A DNA stretch of 8,022 nt, from positions 1 through 8,022 of the forward strand of contig MUGD01000121.1 in NCBI GenBank assembly GCA_002900555.1, read 5' to 3'. The first letter of the stretch is position 1. Each line of letters opens with the position of its first letter. Positions 1-6,051 of this stretch are shown in pieces. The notes below the pieces were generated by a model. It made no database searches, was not told the origin of the DNA, and saw nothing but the letters and a program-made list of their open reading frames with translations. The translations under genes were made by a program, and so were the position numbers. The DNA is from Thermoplasmata archaeon M9B2D (GTDB lineage: Archaea > Thermoplasmatota > E2 > DHVEG-1).

Positions 1-1
1 G

Positions 2-928
2 ATGAAAGTGACTCCACGGGAGAGTAATTTTGGAAAAGTGACCATGCTTTCGGTTGCGTATGGCTGTTCAATTGGTAGTCTTGGCACATTGGTCGGTGGA
101 GCGCGAAATCCTCTCACCGTGACGATCCTGTCCAACATGAACCCCCCTATTACCGTGACGTTTTTCGACTGGATGGTGTATGCGATGCCTGTGGTGTTTC
201 TCACTTTTCCCGTTGTATGGACAATCCTCCACCTCTCGTTTCCCATAGAATTAAAGGACACTGACCGAGCAAAACAAGAGATACTCCATCAAGTCAGCAT
301 AGAAGGAAAACTTGGCAGATCCGAAGGGATGGTCATCGGGATAGTTATACTGACTGTTCTGTTGTGGATCTTTTTTTCCTCATCCCAATATTTTGGACTT
401 GCGATTGTTGCGTTACTCGGAAGTGTTTTATTGTTTTTTTCAGGGGCTATCACTTGGAAGGATGTTGAGAAACGAGTTCCCTGGGGTATCATCTTGCTAT
501 ATGGAGGAGCGATCACCATGGGATTTGGTCTTCAAAAAACAGGTGCAGGAACATGGATTGCGCATTCGATCTTCGACGTTGCAGGGAATCATACCTACCT
601 GGTCATCATCGGTTTGATCGTACTGTCGATTCTGCTTACAGAGTTCATGTCCAACGTTGCTGCTGTTGCGATTCTTCTTCCCATCGGTCTTGGCGTTGCG
701 ACACAAGTACCAGGAATAAGTCCGCTGTTGGCTGCCTTACTTATCGCACTGAGCGGAGGATTAGCTTTTATGCTTGTCATCTCAACACCAGGGAATACCA
801 TTACGTATTCCTCCGGGTATTTCTCAACCAGGGATTTGCTTCGCGCAGGTATTTTTTCAAACATCGTCTGTATCATTATGATTTTTCTTATCGCTGTTTT
901 TTATTGGAAAGGAGTGTTGGGGTTATGA
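2..928 (+). CDS. DASS/SLC13-family anion permease, C-terminal part (5' end outside window)
   Basis: Integral membrane secondary transporter of the divalent anion:sodium symporter superfamily (dicarboxylates, sulfate, phosphate or related anions). The frame is open at the left edge, and the visible 308 residues fit the C-terminal two thirds of a family that is usually 450-600 residues long, so the ATG at base 2 is probably an internal methionine. Numbering from it, residues 20-36 (YGCSIGSLGTLVGGARN) match the loop after the first substrate-binding hairpin. A charged cytoplasmic linker lies at about 82-108. Residues 213-228 (TEFMSNVAAVAILLPI) match the second SNT-type hairpin, and residues 250-267 match the family signature 'AFMLP..TPPN', here AFMLVISTPGN. 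Several hydrophobic segments follow the family pattern, with the last at about 285-303. The usual SNT triplet reads SNV, and the usual TPPN motifs read GARN and TPGN, so the ion or substrate preference may differ. The stop overlaps the next start as ATGA, which suggests translational coupling to the UspA-like gene. The family call is firm; the substrate is unknown. Confidence 0.9.
   Translation: MKVTPRESNFGKVTMLSVAYGCSIGSLGTLVGGARNPLTVTILSNMNPPITVTFFDWMVYAMPVVFLTFPVVWTILHLSFPIELKDTDRAKQEILHQVSIEGKLGRSEGMVIGIVILTVLLWIFFSSSQYFGLAIVALLGSVLLFFSGAITWKDVEKRVPWGIILLYGGAITMGFGLQKTGAGTWIAHSIFDVAGNHTYLVIIGLIVLSILLTEFMSNVAAVAILLPIGLGVATQVPGISPLLAALLIALSGGLAFMLVISTPGNTITYSSGYFSTRDLLRAGIFSNIVCIIMIFLIAVFYWKGVLGL
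911..914 (+). promoter_or_regulatory. Ribosome binding site of the UspA-like gene
   Basis: A GGAG lies inside the permease coding end, ten bases before the ATG at 925. It supports this start over upstream in-frame codons and permits internal initiation in addition to coupling through the ATGA overlap. Confidence 0.6.
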
Positions 929-1821
929 CGGATACGCATACTGATGAACATGGATATAAAACAGTGTTTCGTTCTATTTTAGTTCCCATCTCCTCTGAGT
1001 TTTATCCGCCTGCGGTGTTCCAAATCAGCGCGTTCCTCGCAAAAGCGTTTCAAGGCACCGTGACTTCAGTGTATGTGACAGAGAAAAGAATATTAGACGA
1101 TTTCGACAGGCTCTCCGATGCTCACCTCTCATTGTATGAACGAGAGGAGACAGAGCACGATATACGCTCTGAACATCTTGCACAGGCAGAGCAGATTGTT
1201 TTTGAAGATGCCAAAGGTTTCTTCAAGAAACGAGAGATACCACTGCAGACAAAATGTGTCGAAGGGGAGTTTAGCGAGGTCATTAAAAACGAAATAGAAA
1301 CAAGTAAGTATGATTTAATCGTGATGGGATATGGGAAGGCATGCTTTATTGATTATCGACTGCTTGATGAGATATCAATCCCCGTCTGGATTGAATCAGG
1401 CGTTGACACTGATACCATCCTTGCCGTATGCTCGAATCTGGCACCAAATCAAAAAATACACATCTTTGGCAAACAAGTCTCTGAACTGCTCGCAAAAAAG
1501 CTTCACATGATGTATGTCGTTGACCTTGAAGACCCCGTAATCGTTGATTCGTCAGGGAACCGATCTGGAAAGAAGACAAAAGAAGAACTCATGCAAAAAG
1601 GACAGGAATTTGTTGAATTCATGCGCCAGAAAGGCGTTCAGGTCAACCTTGTAACTGGTGTATTTGAAAAAGAAGTCCAAAAAGCTGCAAAGAAAATCAA
1701 TCCGCGATTAATCTTAATTGGACGGGAAAAGAAACGGAAAGGAAGACTTGGATTACCCATGAAGAACGTCAAAAGGAGATTAGCAGGACACTGTGACTAT
1801 TCGTTTCTTTTTATCAATTAA
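925..1821 (+). CDS. Tandem UspA-like (universal stress protein) domain protein linked to the permease
   Basis: A predicted soluble 298-residue protein with two Usp-like alpha/beta halves. The first half has a strand at 17-22 (SILVPI), a second at 45-52 (TVTSVYVT), a charged helical insert at about 60-100, and the strand DLIVMGYG at 130-137. The second half starts at about 163 (DTILAVC), has HMMYVVD at 194-200, and ends with RLILIGREKKRKGRLGLP at 261-278 and DYSFLFI at 291-297. In canonical ATP-binding Usp proteins the G-x2-G-x9-G-[ST] motif follows the fourth strand; neither half has a clean copy, so nucleotide binding is doubtful. The start at 925 is chosen because it overlaps the permease stop as ATGA and has GGAG at 911-914; the longer open frame upstream is a shadow of the permease. 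Usp domains next to or fused with ion and anion transporters are common, so regulation of the permease is the likely role (inference). The double-domain length is typical. Confidence 0.85.
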   Translation: MTDTHTDEHGYKTVFRSILVPISSEFYPPAVFQISAFLAKAFQGTVTSVYVTEKRILDDFDRLSDAHLSLYEREETEHDIRSEHLAQAEQIVFEDAKGFFKKREIPLQTKCVEGEFSEVIKNEIETSKYDLIVMGYGKACFIDYRLLDEISIPVWIESGVDTDTILAVCSNLAPNQKIHIFGKQVSELLAKKLHMMYVVDLEDPVIVDSSGNRSGKKTKEELMQKGQEFVEFMRQKGVQVNLVTGVFEKEVQKAAKKINPRLILIGREKKRKGRLGLPMKNVKRRLAGHCDYSFLFIN

Positions 1822-1914
1822 TGCCGTTCTTTATGGAACTGTTGATAAAAAAAACATAAATGACCTGAAAGATATGCTTGTTTTCACATCGGTTTCTTAA
1901 AGATATCCCATAAA

Positions 1915-1924
1915 AATTATACAT
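1915..1924 (+). promoter_or_regulatory. Putative archaeal TATA box before the secreted DIKPG protein
   Basis: AATTATACAT lies about 36-45 bases before the ATG at 1960. An archaeal start site about 25 bases downstream would fall near 1943-1948, giving a short leader that still holds the GGAAGG at 1951-1956. The preceding 90 bases separate this gene from the permease/Usp pair, so it probably has its own promoter. Judged by position and composition only. Confidence 0.45.
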
Positions 1925-1959
1925 TTATTGTCCTTTTAGAACAGGGGTGTGGAAGGAAA

Positions 1960-2973
1960 ATGAGCAATGGTTTATTACGAAAAGGTACAGGAATTGGCGT
2001 GTCACTATCGCTAGTACTCCTTGTTTTTTCGGTTTTAGTGCCATCAGCATCTGCGGTGGCACTTTCTGCAGGGATACCAGATAGTTCTTCAGTTATTGCA
2101 GGGACAAATGTGAGTTTTCAAGACGTCTCCCTTACCATACGAGCGGATGAGGCGATTCCTGTCCAATACTTGACCTTTTGTATATTTAAAAGCGGAAATC
2201 ACCATAAGGTTGCACATGTGCGATTCTATATCAATGGAACCGAGATTTTTGAGACGCCTTTTGGATCATTTTCCGTCGTATGTATGACAAACACAGAAAA
2301 CCTTCCCTATCAAAGCGGAGGACACTATTATGGATATGACGAGAGAACAGGACAGTACGTCAGAAGATTTCGACATGGCTATGGGTACGGCTATGGGTAT
2401 GGTGCCCACGATCTGACCATTACATATACGATTACGTATACAACCTGCATACCAGGGACGTATTATGCGAAACTTTTTGTAAAAACACAAAAGCATACCT
2501 ATATCTCCGAAGAATCAACACGTTTTACCGTAGTGCCGCAGCCTCCACTAGCGGTGTATCTGGATATCAAGCCTGGATACTGGCCGAATACAATCAAAAC
2601 CAAAGACCATGGATATCTCCTCGTTGCCATCTGTGGTACAGAAACTTTTGATGTCAGAAAGATCAACCCAAAAACCCTCCGGCTGTCTTTCGACGGAGAA
2701 AACCATGCGATAAAAACCCCGTTTTGGAAGTATAAGGATGTGGCAACACCCTGGGAGGGCGCTGATGGGGGAGGTCATTCGGCAGGACAAGATAGCTACT
2801 TGGATCTTACCCTTACGTTCCGAGTCGAACAGGTCATCCATGCCCTAAAACTCTTTAAGCATCCAGGCCAACCCCTCCGTCTTACCATCACCGGCTCCCT
2901 TAAGAAAACAGAGGGATGCGTCTCTGTATCAGGATACGATTACGTCCAGGTTCTCACCACAGGGAAGAAGTAA
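1960..2973 (+). CDS. Exported protein with Gly-Tyr run and C-terminal 'DIKPG' domain
   Basis: Secreted or surface protein of 337 residues. Residues 1-32 form a Sec signal peptide: positive at R7 and K8, hydrophobic at 11-27, with probable cleavage after SASA (32) or SAVA (34). Residues 35-192 look like a beta-rich Ig/CARDB-type ectodomain, with alternating hydrophobic strands and an NGT glycosylation-type site at 92-94. A low-complexity run HGYGYGYGYG lies at 139-148. Residues 198-334 match a domain I recognise from many bacterial and archaeal exported proteins: it begins LDIKPGYWPN, continues LLVAICGTETFDVRKINP (220-237), then YKDVATP (258-264), DSYLDLTLTF (278-287) and a closing beta strand. 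In that domain the second part is usually 'PGSCPN'; here the Cys is replaced. The domain's function is not established as far as I know; it is often found next to other adhesion-like domains. Start chosen for the signal peptide and GGAAGG at 1951-1956. No transmembrane anchor follows, so it may be released or bound non-covalently. Confidence 0.85.
   Translation: MSNGLLRKGTGIGVSLSLVLLVFSVLVPSASAVALSAGIPDSSSVIAGTNVSFQDVSLTIRADEAIPVQYLTFCIFKSGNHHKVAHVRFYINGTEIFETPFGSFSVVCMTNTENLPYQSGGHYYGYDERTGQYVRRFRHGYGYGYGYGAHDLTITYTITYTTCIPGTYYAKLFVKTQKHTYISEESTRFTVVPQPPLAVYLDIKPGYWPNTIKTKDHGYLLVAICGTETFDVRKINPKTLRLSFDGENHAIKTPFWKYKDVATPWEGADGGGHSAGQDSYLDLTLTFRVEQVIHALKLFKHPGQPLRLTITGSLKKTEGCVSVSGYDYVQVLTTGKK
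2377..2403 (+). repeat. Short tandem repeat encoding (GY)4G
   Basis: The bases contain two near-copies of GGCTATGGGTA(C/T) followed by a partial copy, encoding residues 140-148 of the exported protein. Synonymous changes between units (GGC/GGG/GGT, TAT/TAC) suggest the amino-acid repeat is either old or selected at protein level and not a fresh DNA slippage product. Confidence 0.8.
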
Positions 2974-3262
2974 CAGATACGCACTGTCTTTTCGTGAAGT
3001 TATTCTACCTGCATCTTGATGAAACATGCGCTTTGTATCAATACTCCTGTTCATCGTTTGGAGGATTTTTTACTTTCGATGTTGTGCCCGACAAACGTAA
3101 AAAAAACCATGCTTTTTTAGTAGAATGTCGGAAAGGACGACCCTTGGATTTTATATTTTCTTTTTTCATTGTCTCATACTAAGGGAGTGAGAAGATTACA
3201 GTAGATAAACAGTGTAATGCAATGGTCACTGCTTTGCCATATGGGTGGGCAGTGAGGCACAA
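2974..3262. other. Intergenic stretch without a convincing gene
   Basis: Between the exported protein and the disrupted minus-strand gene there are only short frames. A plus frame to 3182 and a minus frame of 43 lysine-rich codons (3169 down to 3038) both lack a credible ribosome binding site. T-rich patches occur at 3064-3070 and 3111-3118 and could end the upstream transcript. An inverted repeat lies at 3226-3255. I see no tRNA-like or rRNA-like pattern. Confidence 0.5.
3226..3255. repeat. Inverted repeat with inner palindrome
   Basis: TCACTGC (3226-3232) is perfectly complementary to GCAGTGA (3249-3255), and the 16-base interval contains the palindrome CCATATGG (3237-3244). On the minus strand it lies just past the stop of the disrupted gene at 3263, so it could be its terminator-like hairpin, though no T run follows closely. 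It could also be an operator-like site or a remnant end of an element. Confidence 0.45.
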
Positions 3263-3545
3263 TCAACCGCTGGTATCGAAGTGCCTTTCACTCTTAATTC
3301 CTCCCTCAATAACACCGGTGTATGGCGGCAGGACTTCATAGATCTCTCCATCTTCATGTCTTTTTTTTGCTGCCATACATTTACTGATGCCCTTGCCAGC
3401 ATACCCTATGTTTTGGACTGCTTTGATGTGATATATTTGAATGTAGTAGTATGATTCATTGACGATGATGGTCTTTTCACAGTCAATAACAAAGAGGAGC
3501 TGTTGTGTTCATTGGTCCGTAGGTGAAATCAAAGAGATATGCCAT
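3263..3545 (-). pseudogene. Probable frameshifted small gene, unknown family
   Basis: On the minus strand an ATG at 3545 opens a frame reading MAYLFDFTYGPMN, which runs into a stop at 3483. One base later in register, the frame from 3505 to the stop at 3263 reads QQLLFVIDCEKTIIVNESYY and continues with 60 more residues, including KAVQNIGYAGKGISK, EIYEVLPPYTGVIEGG and KSERHFDTSG. The joined product would be about 93 residues. The second frame has a balanced, protein-like composition and codon use similar to neighbouring genes, while the plus-strand frame over the same bases is rich in Cys and Phe and looks like a shadow. The shift must lie between 3511 and 3483, around ACACAACAG. I do not recognise the family. 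It may be a decayed gene, a sequencing or assembly error, or less likely a programmed +1 shift. There is no clear ribosome binding site; an AT-rich TATA-like region lies at 3609-3620. Confidence 0.4.
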
Positions 3546-3608
3546 AAAAAAAAGAGACCATCGCAAAAACACCCTATGGAGTTCTTTCGCTTTGACATTT
3601 TCTCAACA

Positions 3609-3620
3609 TAATTATATATA
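3609..3620. promoter_or_regulatory. AT-rich TATA-like element between divergent frames
   Basis: AATTATATATAT is nearly symmetrical and could direct transcription either way. On the plus strand it would give a start near 3640-3646, just before the TTG at 3655. On the minus strand it would start near 3588, before the disrupted gene at 3545. Placed by spacing only. Confidence 0.5.
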
Positions 3621-3654
3621 TCATGATTAAAAAAATTAATAGTGTGCTGCATCT

Positions 3655-4125
3655 TTGGAGCATCTAGGAGGAAAGATTGATATTACCACCGGTCGATATA
3701 TAACATCACAAATCATAAACAAGATCATTGCACAGCACTATATGCATCTTACGACCTTTACCCCAGTGGGATTTAGGATGTGCAGTGGTGTACCGTTTTA
3801 TGATACATCACACTGGGAAAAAATCCCATTGTATAAAGAGCTGGTAGCGTCATTGGAGCGGTGCAGGGATTATGTCAATAAAAACTATCTGAACGTGGAA
3901 TTAACATCCAGCCACGTTGAAGATATCTTTCGGTTTTTCTGCTCGGATTTAAACTGGAGGATTTTTATCAATAATAGGGAGGAATATGAGATTTTGAACA
4001 AGATCATTGTTGATGTCGTAATCCCCATTGAAGAAATCACAGACAGTCAAGGTGTGTACGATAGGATCATCCAAGAAATGGAAAATCAATGTCTTTTCCC
4101 AAGAGTACGTTCCCGTGGTCAGTAG
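3655..4125 (+). CDS. Hypothetical protein, first gene of a two-gene unit with a ribbon-helix-helix-like protein
   Basis: I do not recognise this 156-residue protein. It appears soluble: no signal peptide or membrane segment, mixed alpha/beta, with aromatic stretches VGFRMCSGVPFY (38-49) and EDIFRFFCSDLNWRIFI (89-105), an amphipathic helix at about 57-76, and the hydrophobic segment LNKIIVDVVIPIEEI (114-128). Four cysteines (43, 70, 96, 146) are not arranged as a zinc motif. The start is uncertain. TTG at 3655 is the first usable codon after an in-frame stop at 3640 and lies about 40 bases after the TATA-like box, but has no ribosome site. A strong GGAGG at 3667-3671 is followed in frame only by ATT codons at 3676 and 3682. 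The first ATG is at 3742, without a ribosome site, and would remove 29 residues. The stop lies 12 bases before the next start, so the two are probably co-transcribed. A toxin or effector role next to an RHH protein is only a guess. Confidence 0.6.
   Translation: MEHLGGKIDITTGRYITSQIINKIIAQHYMHLTTFTPVGFRMCSGVPFYDTSHWEKIPLYKELVASLERCRDYVNKNYLNVELTSSHVEDIFRFFCSDLNWRIFINNREEYEILNKIIVDVVIPIEEITDSQGVYDRIIQEMENQCLFPRVRSRGQ
3667..3671 (+). promoter_or_regulatory. Strong Shine-Dalgarno-like GGAGG without a standard start codon
   Basis: GGAGG, extended to GGAGGAAAG, lies inside the possible N-terminal coding part of the hypothetical gene. In the correct frame it is followed at normal spacing only by ATT (3676, 3682). 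Either the gene begins upstream at TTG and the site is incidental, or an unusual start is used, or an original start codon has mutated. Confidence 0.4.
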
Positions 4126-4137
4126 TTGTGTGGTAGT

Positions 4138-4353
4138 ATGCAGAAAAAGAAAATACGCATTAAAAAAGAGACCTACGACCGGTTAGTGAAAAAAGGAACA
4201 TTTGGGGAGACCATGGATGACATTCTTACGAAAATTTTAGACAGTATTGAAACAAACAACGAGGCAACGCAGATGACAAAGAGTATTATGCATCTGCAAA
4301 CCATAAAAAATATCAAAACAGACTCCCTCTCCTCTGATAAGAGGCGAATCTAA
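4138..4353 (+). CDS. Small ribbon-helix-helix-like (VapB/CopG-type) putative DNA-binding protein
   Basis: A 71-residue basic protein. Residues 3-8 (KKKIRI) could form the DNA-contacting strand, ETYDRLVKKG (11-20) helix A, and ETMDDILTKILDSIE (24-38) helix B after a glycine turn. This matches the pattern of archaeal antitoxin-like RHH proteins ('IRI..ETY.RL...G..GE..DD.I..LL'). Residues 40-71 look like an extended or flexible tail, where antitoxins often bind their partner. The ATG at 4138 is preferred over an in-frame TTG at 4126 because the RHH strand starts directly after it. No good ribosome site precedes it, so reinitiation after the upstream stop at 4123-4125 is likely. It lies second, after an unknown protein, whereas VapB usually comes before VapC; no PIN-domain gene is nearby. 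It could be an autoregulator of its own operon. Confidence 0.7.
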   Translation: MQKKKIRIKKETYDRLVKKGTFGETMDDILTKILDSIETNNEATQMTKSIMHLQTIKNIKTDSLSSDKRRI

Positions 4354-4481
4354 CGACAAAAATTCGTAAGACTATCTCTTAGTACAGTCAAAATCGACAG
4401 TATATCTCTTCTCTTATGATACCACCGTTTTTAAGATTATAGAGATGGATTGCGAGTCGTTTTAAATAAAAAAGAGAGGTA

Positions 4482-4500
4482 ATGACCCGTATCAGGTCAT
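4482..4500. terminator. Hairpin, probable terminator mainly for the minus-strand transcript
   Basis: ATGACC (4482-4487) pairs with GGTCAT (4495-4500) around a seven-base loop. Read on the minus strand, the hairpin is followed within about ten bases by a T6 run (plus-strand A's at 4468-4473), which fits termination of the surface-protein transcript that stops at 4538. Confidence 0.5.
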
Positions 4501-4508
4501 CACAAGTT

Positions 4509-4537
4509 TTGGTAGAAAATCTACCAATTAATTTTTT
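4509..4537 (+). terminator. Hairpin plus T tract, probable terminator for the plus-strand unit
   Basis: TTGGTAGA (4509-4516) and TCTACCAA (4520-4527) form a perfect eight-pair stem with a three-base loop. On the plus strand it is followed by ATTAA and a run of eight T's (4532-4539) that overlaps the stop codon of the convergent gene. It looks like an intrinsic-type terminator for the 3655-4353 unit; archaea often need only the T tract. Confidence 0.6.
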
Positions 4538-6001
4538 TTAGATTTTGATGAGGAACAGCAGTACAGTTGCGTCTTGGTCCTTTGTCGCTGAGCTTTCCGC
4601 GCATTCTGCGCTAACGGTCACCACTGTTTTTCCAAGGCCAATAATAGCTTTTGAGGAAATTTCTTGTTCGTCACCAGCATTCAGGGCTAGGATGCTTCCG
4701 GTTGTTTCCTTGCCTAATAGTATGAATCCACCGGTTAATTTTATGCTCCAGTTGATGTTGTTTGCGATTCCACCGCCAGTGTTTTTAATAGTTGTTTTGA
4801 TTTTGAATAATCCACCGGTGATATTGCCAATCTCAAGGCTTGGTCCTTCAACGATAGTTATCGTATGTGCCGGTGAAAAATCACTTTCAGCATCAAAGGC
4901 ATCTTTTGCTTTCACGGTAACATTGTAACTACCTGCAGTAGTCCACGCTTTTGATCCTGTTGCTTCTGTACCAGACGCAAATGGTCCTAGCCATCCGCTG
5001 TTGGTTCCATCGTCCCAGTCAAACCAGTAATAGATGTCATCTCCTTCTGGATCAGTGGTTTGTGCAATGAAATCATACGAAACACCAACAACACCAGAAC
5101 TTGGACCAGTCGGCGCTCCTGGAATATCTGGTGGCGTATTGGTCACTGCATCACGAAGCTCCATTACAAATATCCTGTCAACTGGTGTTCCCTGGGCCAT
5201 GCCACCTAATGTAGCTTTTCCCGAGACGCAATCCGTCATGAAGCAGGCTCCTCCAGCAACCTGGTCAGTTGTTCCAGTCAGCATAGGTACAAGCCATGAA
5301 TTTCCTGTTAAATTTCCAGTATGGTAATCATATTCATAGAACGTGCAGCGGTTAGGTATTGCTGGACTTTGGTCAAAGACCCATATCGTGTCATTCATGT
5401 CATCATAGGCCATGCCATAGACACCAGTTAAACCAGGGTTAGTGACTGGGGTAATTGTAGTTCCATCTGGAGTGAATTTAAACCAACCAAGGCTAAAGCT
5501 TCCTGTGTAGAACATCCCTTCAGAGGGTACCCATTCACATGCTCGGATAAGCGTCATTGGAGCGATATTTGAAAACATCAGTGTGGTTGTTCCATCAGCT
5601 GGATCAATTCGCCAGAACCCATTTTCGCTTCCTGCATAGAGGTAGGTTCCATCAAAGGCTAAATCTCGCATTCCCCATGAGCTGCTTTGAGTAGGTTGGT
5701 TGTAGGTATTAAGGAGATTTCCACTAATATCCCATTTGAAGATTTTGTGCGGTGGGGTTGTTAATCCTCGGCAGGTGGACCAGAAATACTGCCCATCCCA
5801 TTCGACCCCAAGGCTCCCAGTTTCCCCATGGGCAGTCTGTGCGTCGAAGTCAATGAGAATCTGCCCAGGTGATCTCATGATTCCTGTCTGACATTCGGCA
5901 ATGGTCGTTTCATTTACCTCGTTATGCTGCGTTCCTTGTATTGATGGAATTATAGCACACACCAGCATACATACTACTATACATACAAATTTTTGTTTCA
6001 T
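4538..6001 (-). CDS. Exported surface protein: propeller-like domain, PKD domain, C-terminal CARDB-like domain
   Basis: A 487-residue secreted or cell-surface protein, probably structural or adhesive. Residues 1-23 form a signal peptide (KQK, then a hydrophobic core, then SIQG). Residues 45-285 contain recurring short units such as GVEWDGQYFWST (65-76), LAFDGTYLYAGSENGFWRID (114-133), CEWVPSEGMFYTG (155-167) and GMAYDDMNDTIWVFD (196-210), the pattern of beta-propeller blades. Residues 290-383 form a PKD domain: GVSYDFIAQTTDPEGDDIYY (306-325), FDWDDGTNSGW (327-337) and AGSYNVTVKAKDAF (356-369). Residues 388-487 are a beta-sandwich of the CARDB/DUF11-like kind, with IKNTGGGIANNINWSI (405-420) and LLGKETTGSI (428-437), ending in a hydrophobic LLFLIKI that may help surface attachment. 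GGGAG at 6008-6012 and a TATA-like box support the start. Similar three-part surface proteins are familiar to me from Thermoplasmatota. Ligand unknown. Confidence 0.85.
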   Translation of the reverse strand: MKQKFVCIVVCMLVCAIIPSIQGTQHNEVNETTIAECQTGIMRSPGQILIDFDAQTAHGETGSLGVEWDGQYFWSTCRGLTTPPHKIFKWDISGNLLNTYNQPTQSSSWGMRDLAFDGTYLYAGSENGFWRIDPADGTTTLMFSNIAPMTLIRACEWVPSEGMFYTGSFSLGWFKFTPDGTTITPVTNPGLTGVYGMAYDDMNDTIWVFDQSPAIPNRCTFYEYDYHTGNLTGNSWLVPMLTGTTDQVAGGACFMTDCVSGKATLGGMAQGTPVDRIFVMELRDAVTNTPPDIPGAPTGPSSGVVGVSYDFIAQTTDPEGDDIYYWFDWDDGTNSGWLGPFASGTEATGSKAWTTAGSYNVTVKAKDAFDAESDFSPAHTITIVEGPSLEIGNITGGLFKIKTTIKNTGGGIANNINWSIKLTGGFILLGKETTGSILALNAGDEQEISSKAIIGLGKTVVTVSAECAESSATKDQDATVLLFLIKI

Positions 6002-6007
6002 TTTCTT

Positions 6008-6012
6008 CTCCC
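6008..6012 (-). promoter_or_regulatory. Ribosome binding site of the PKD surface protein
   Basis: The plus strand reads CTCCC, giving GGGAG on the coding strand six bases before the ATG at 6001. It confirms the start that yields the signal peptide. Confidence 0.6.
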
Positions 6013-6038
6013 TTAAGTATCAATAATCAACTACTTCG

Positions 6039-6046
6039 ATATAAAA
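6039..6046 (-). promoter_or_regulatory. Putative TATA box of the PKD surface protein gene
   Basis: TTTTATAT on the minus strand lies about 38-45 bases before the start codon. A start site about 25 bases downstream would give a leader of roughly 15 bases that still includes the GGGAG. Confidence 0.5.
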
Positions 6047-6051
6047 GTTTC

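Larger units (their letters stand above)
4354..4537. other. Convergent intergenic region
   Basis: This stretch separates the plus-strand RHH gene from the 3' end of the minus-strand surface protein. It contains a T run at 4427-4432, a TTTAAATA sequence at 4461-4468 that is TATA-like but has no gene at the expected distance, and two hairpins near the surface-gene end. No coding frame is supported. Confidence 0.6.

Noticed and set aside
553..924. Upstream in-frame extension of the UspA-like gene (about 124 codons)
   Set aside because: It lies entirely inside the permease in another frame, is rich in Cys, Arg and His, and the real start with ribosome site is at 925.
3038..3169. 43-codon lysine-rich minus frame
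   Set aside because: No ribosome site or promoter and low complexity; A/T-rich sequence easily gives such frames. Kept only as a remark.
2916..3182. 88-codon plus frame after the exported protein
   Set aside because: It begins inside the exported protein gene in another frame, has no ribosome site and has a shadow-like composition.
3245..3454. 69-codon plus frame
   Set aside because: Rich in Phe and Cys and opposite a more protein-like minus frame; no ribosome site.
4373..4410. Repeated TATCTCTT words that might mark a repeat array or operator
   Set aside because: Only two spaced copies here and similar words elsewhere in the AT-rich spacers; no regular spacing.
4545..4928. 127-codon plus frame opposite the surface protein
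   Set aside because: Antisense shadow of a gene with clear domains; no start signals.
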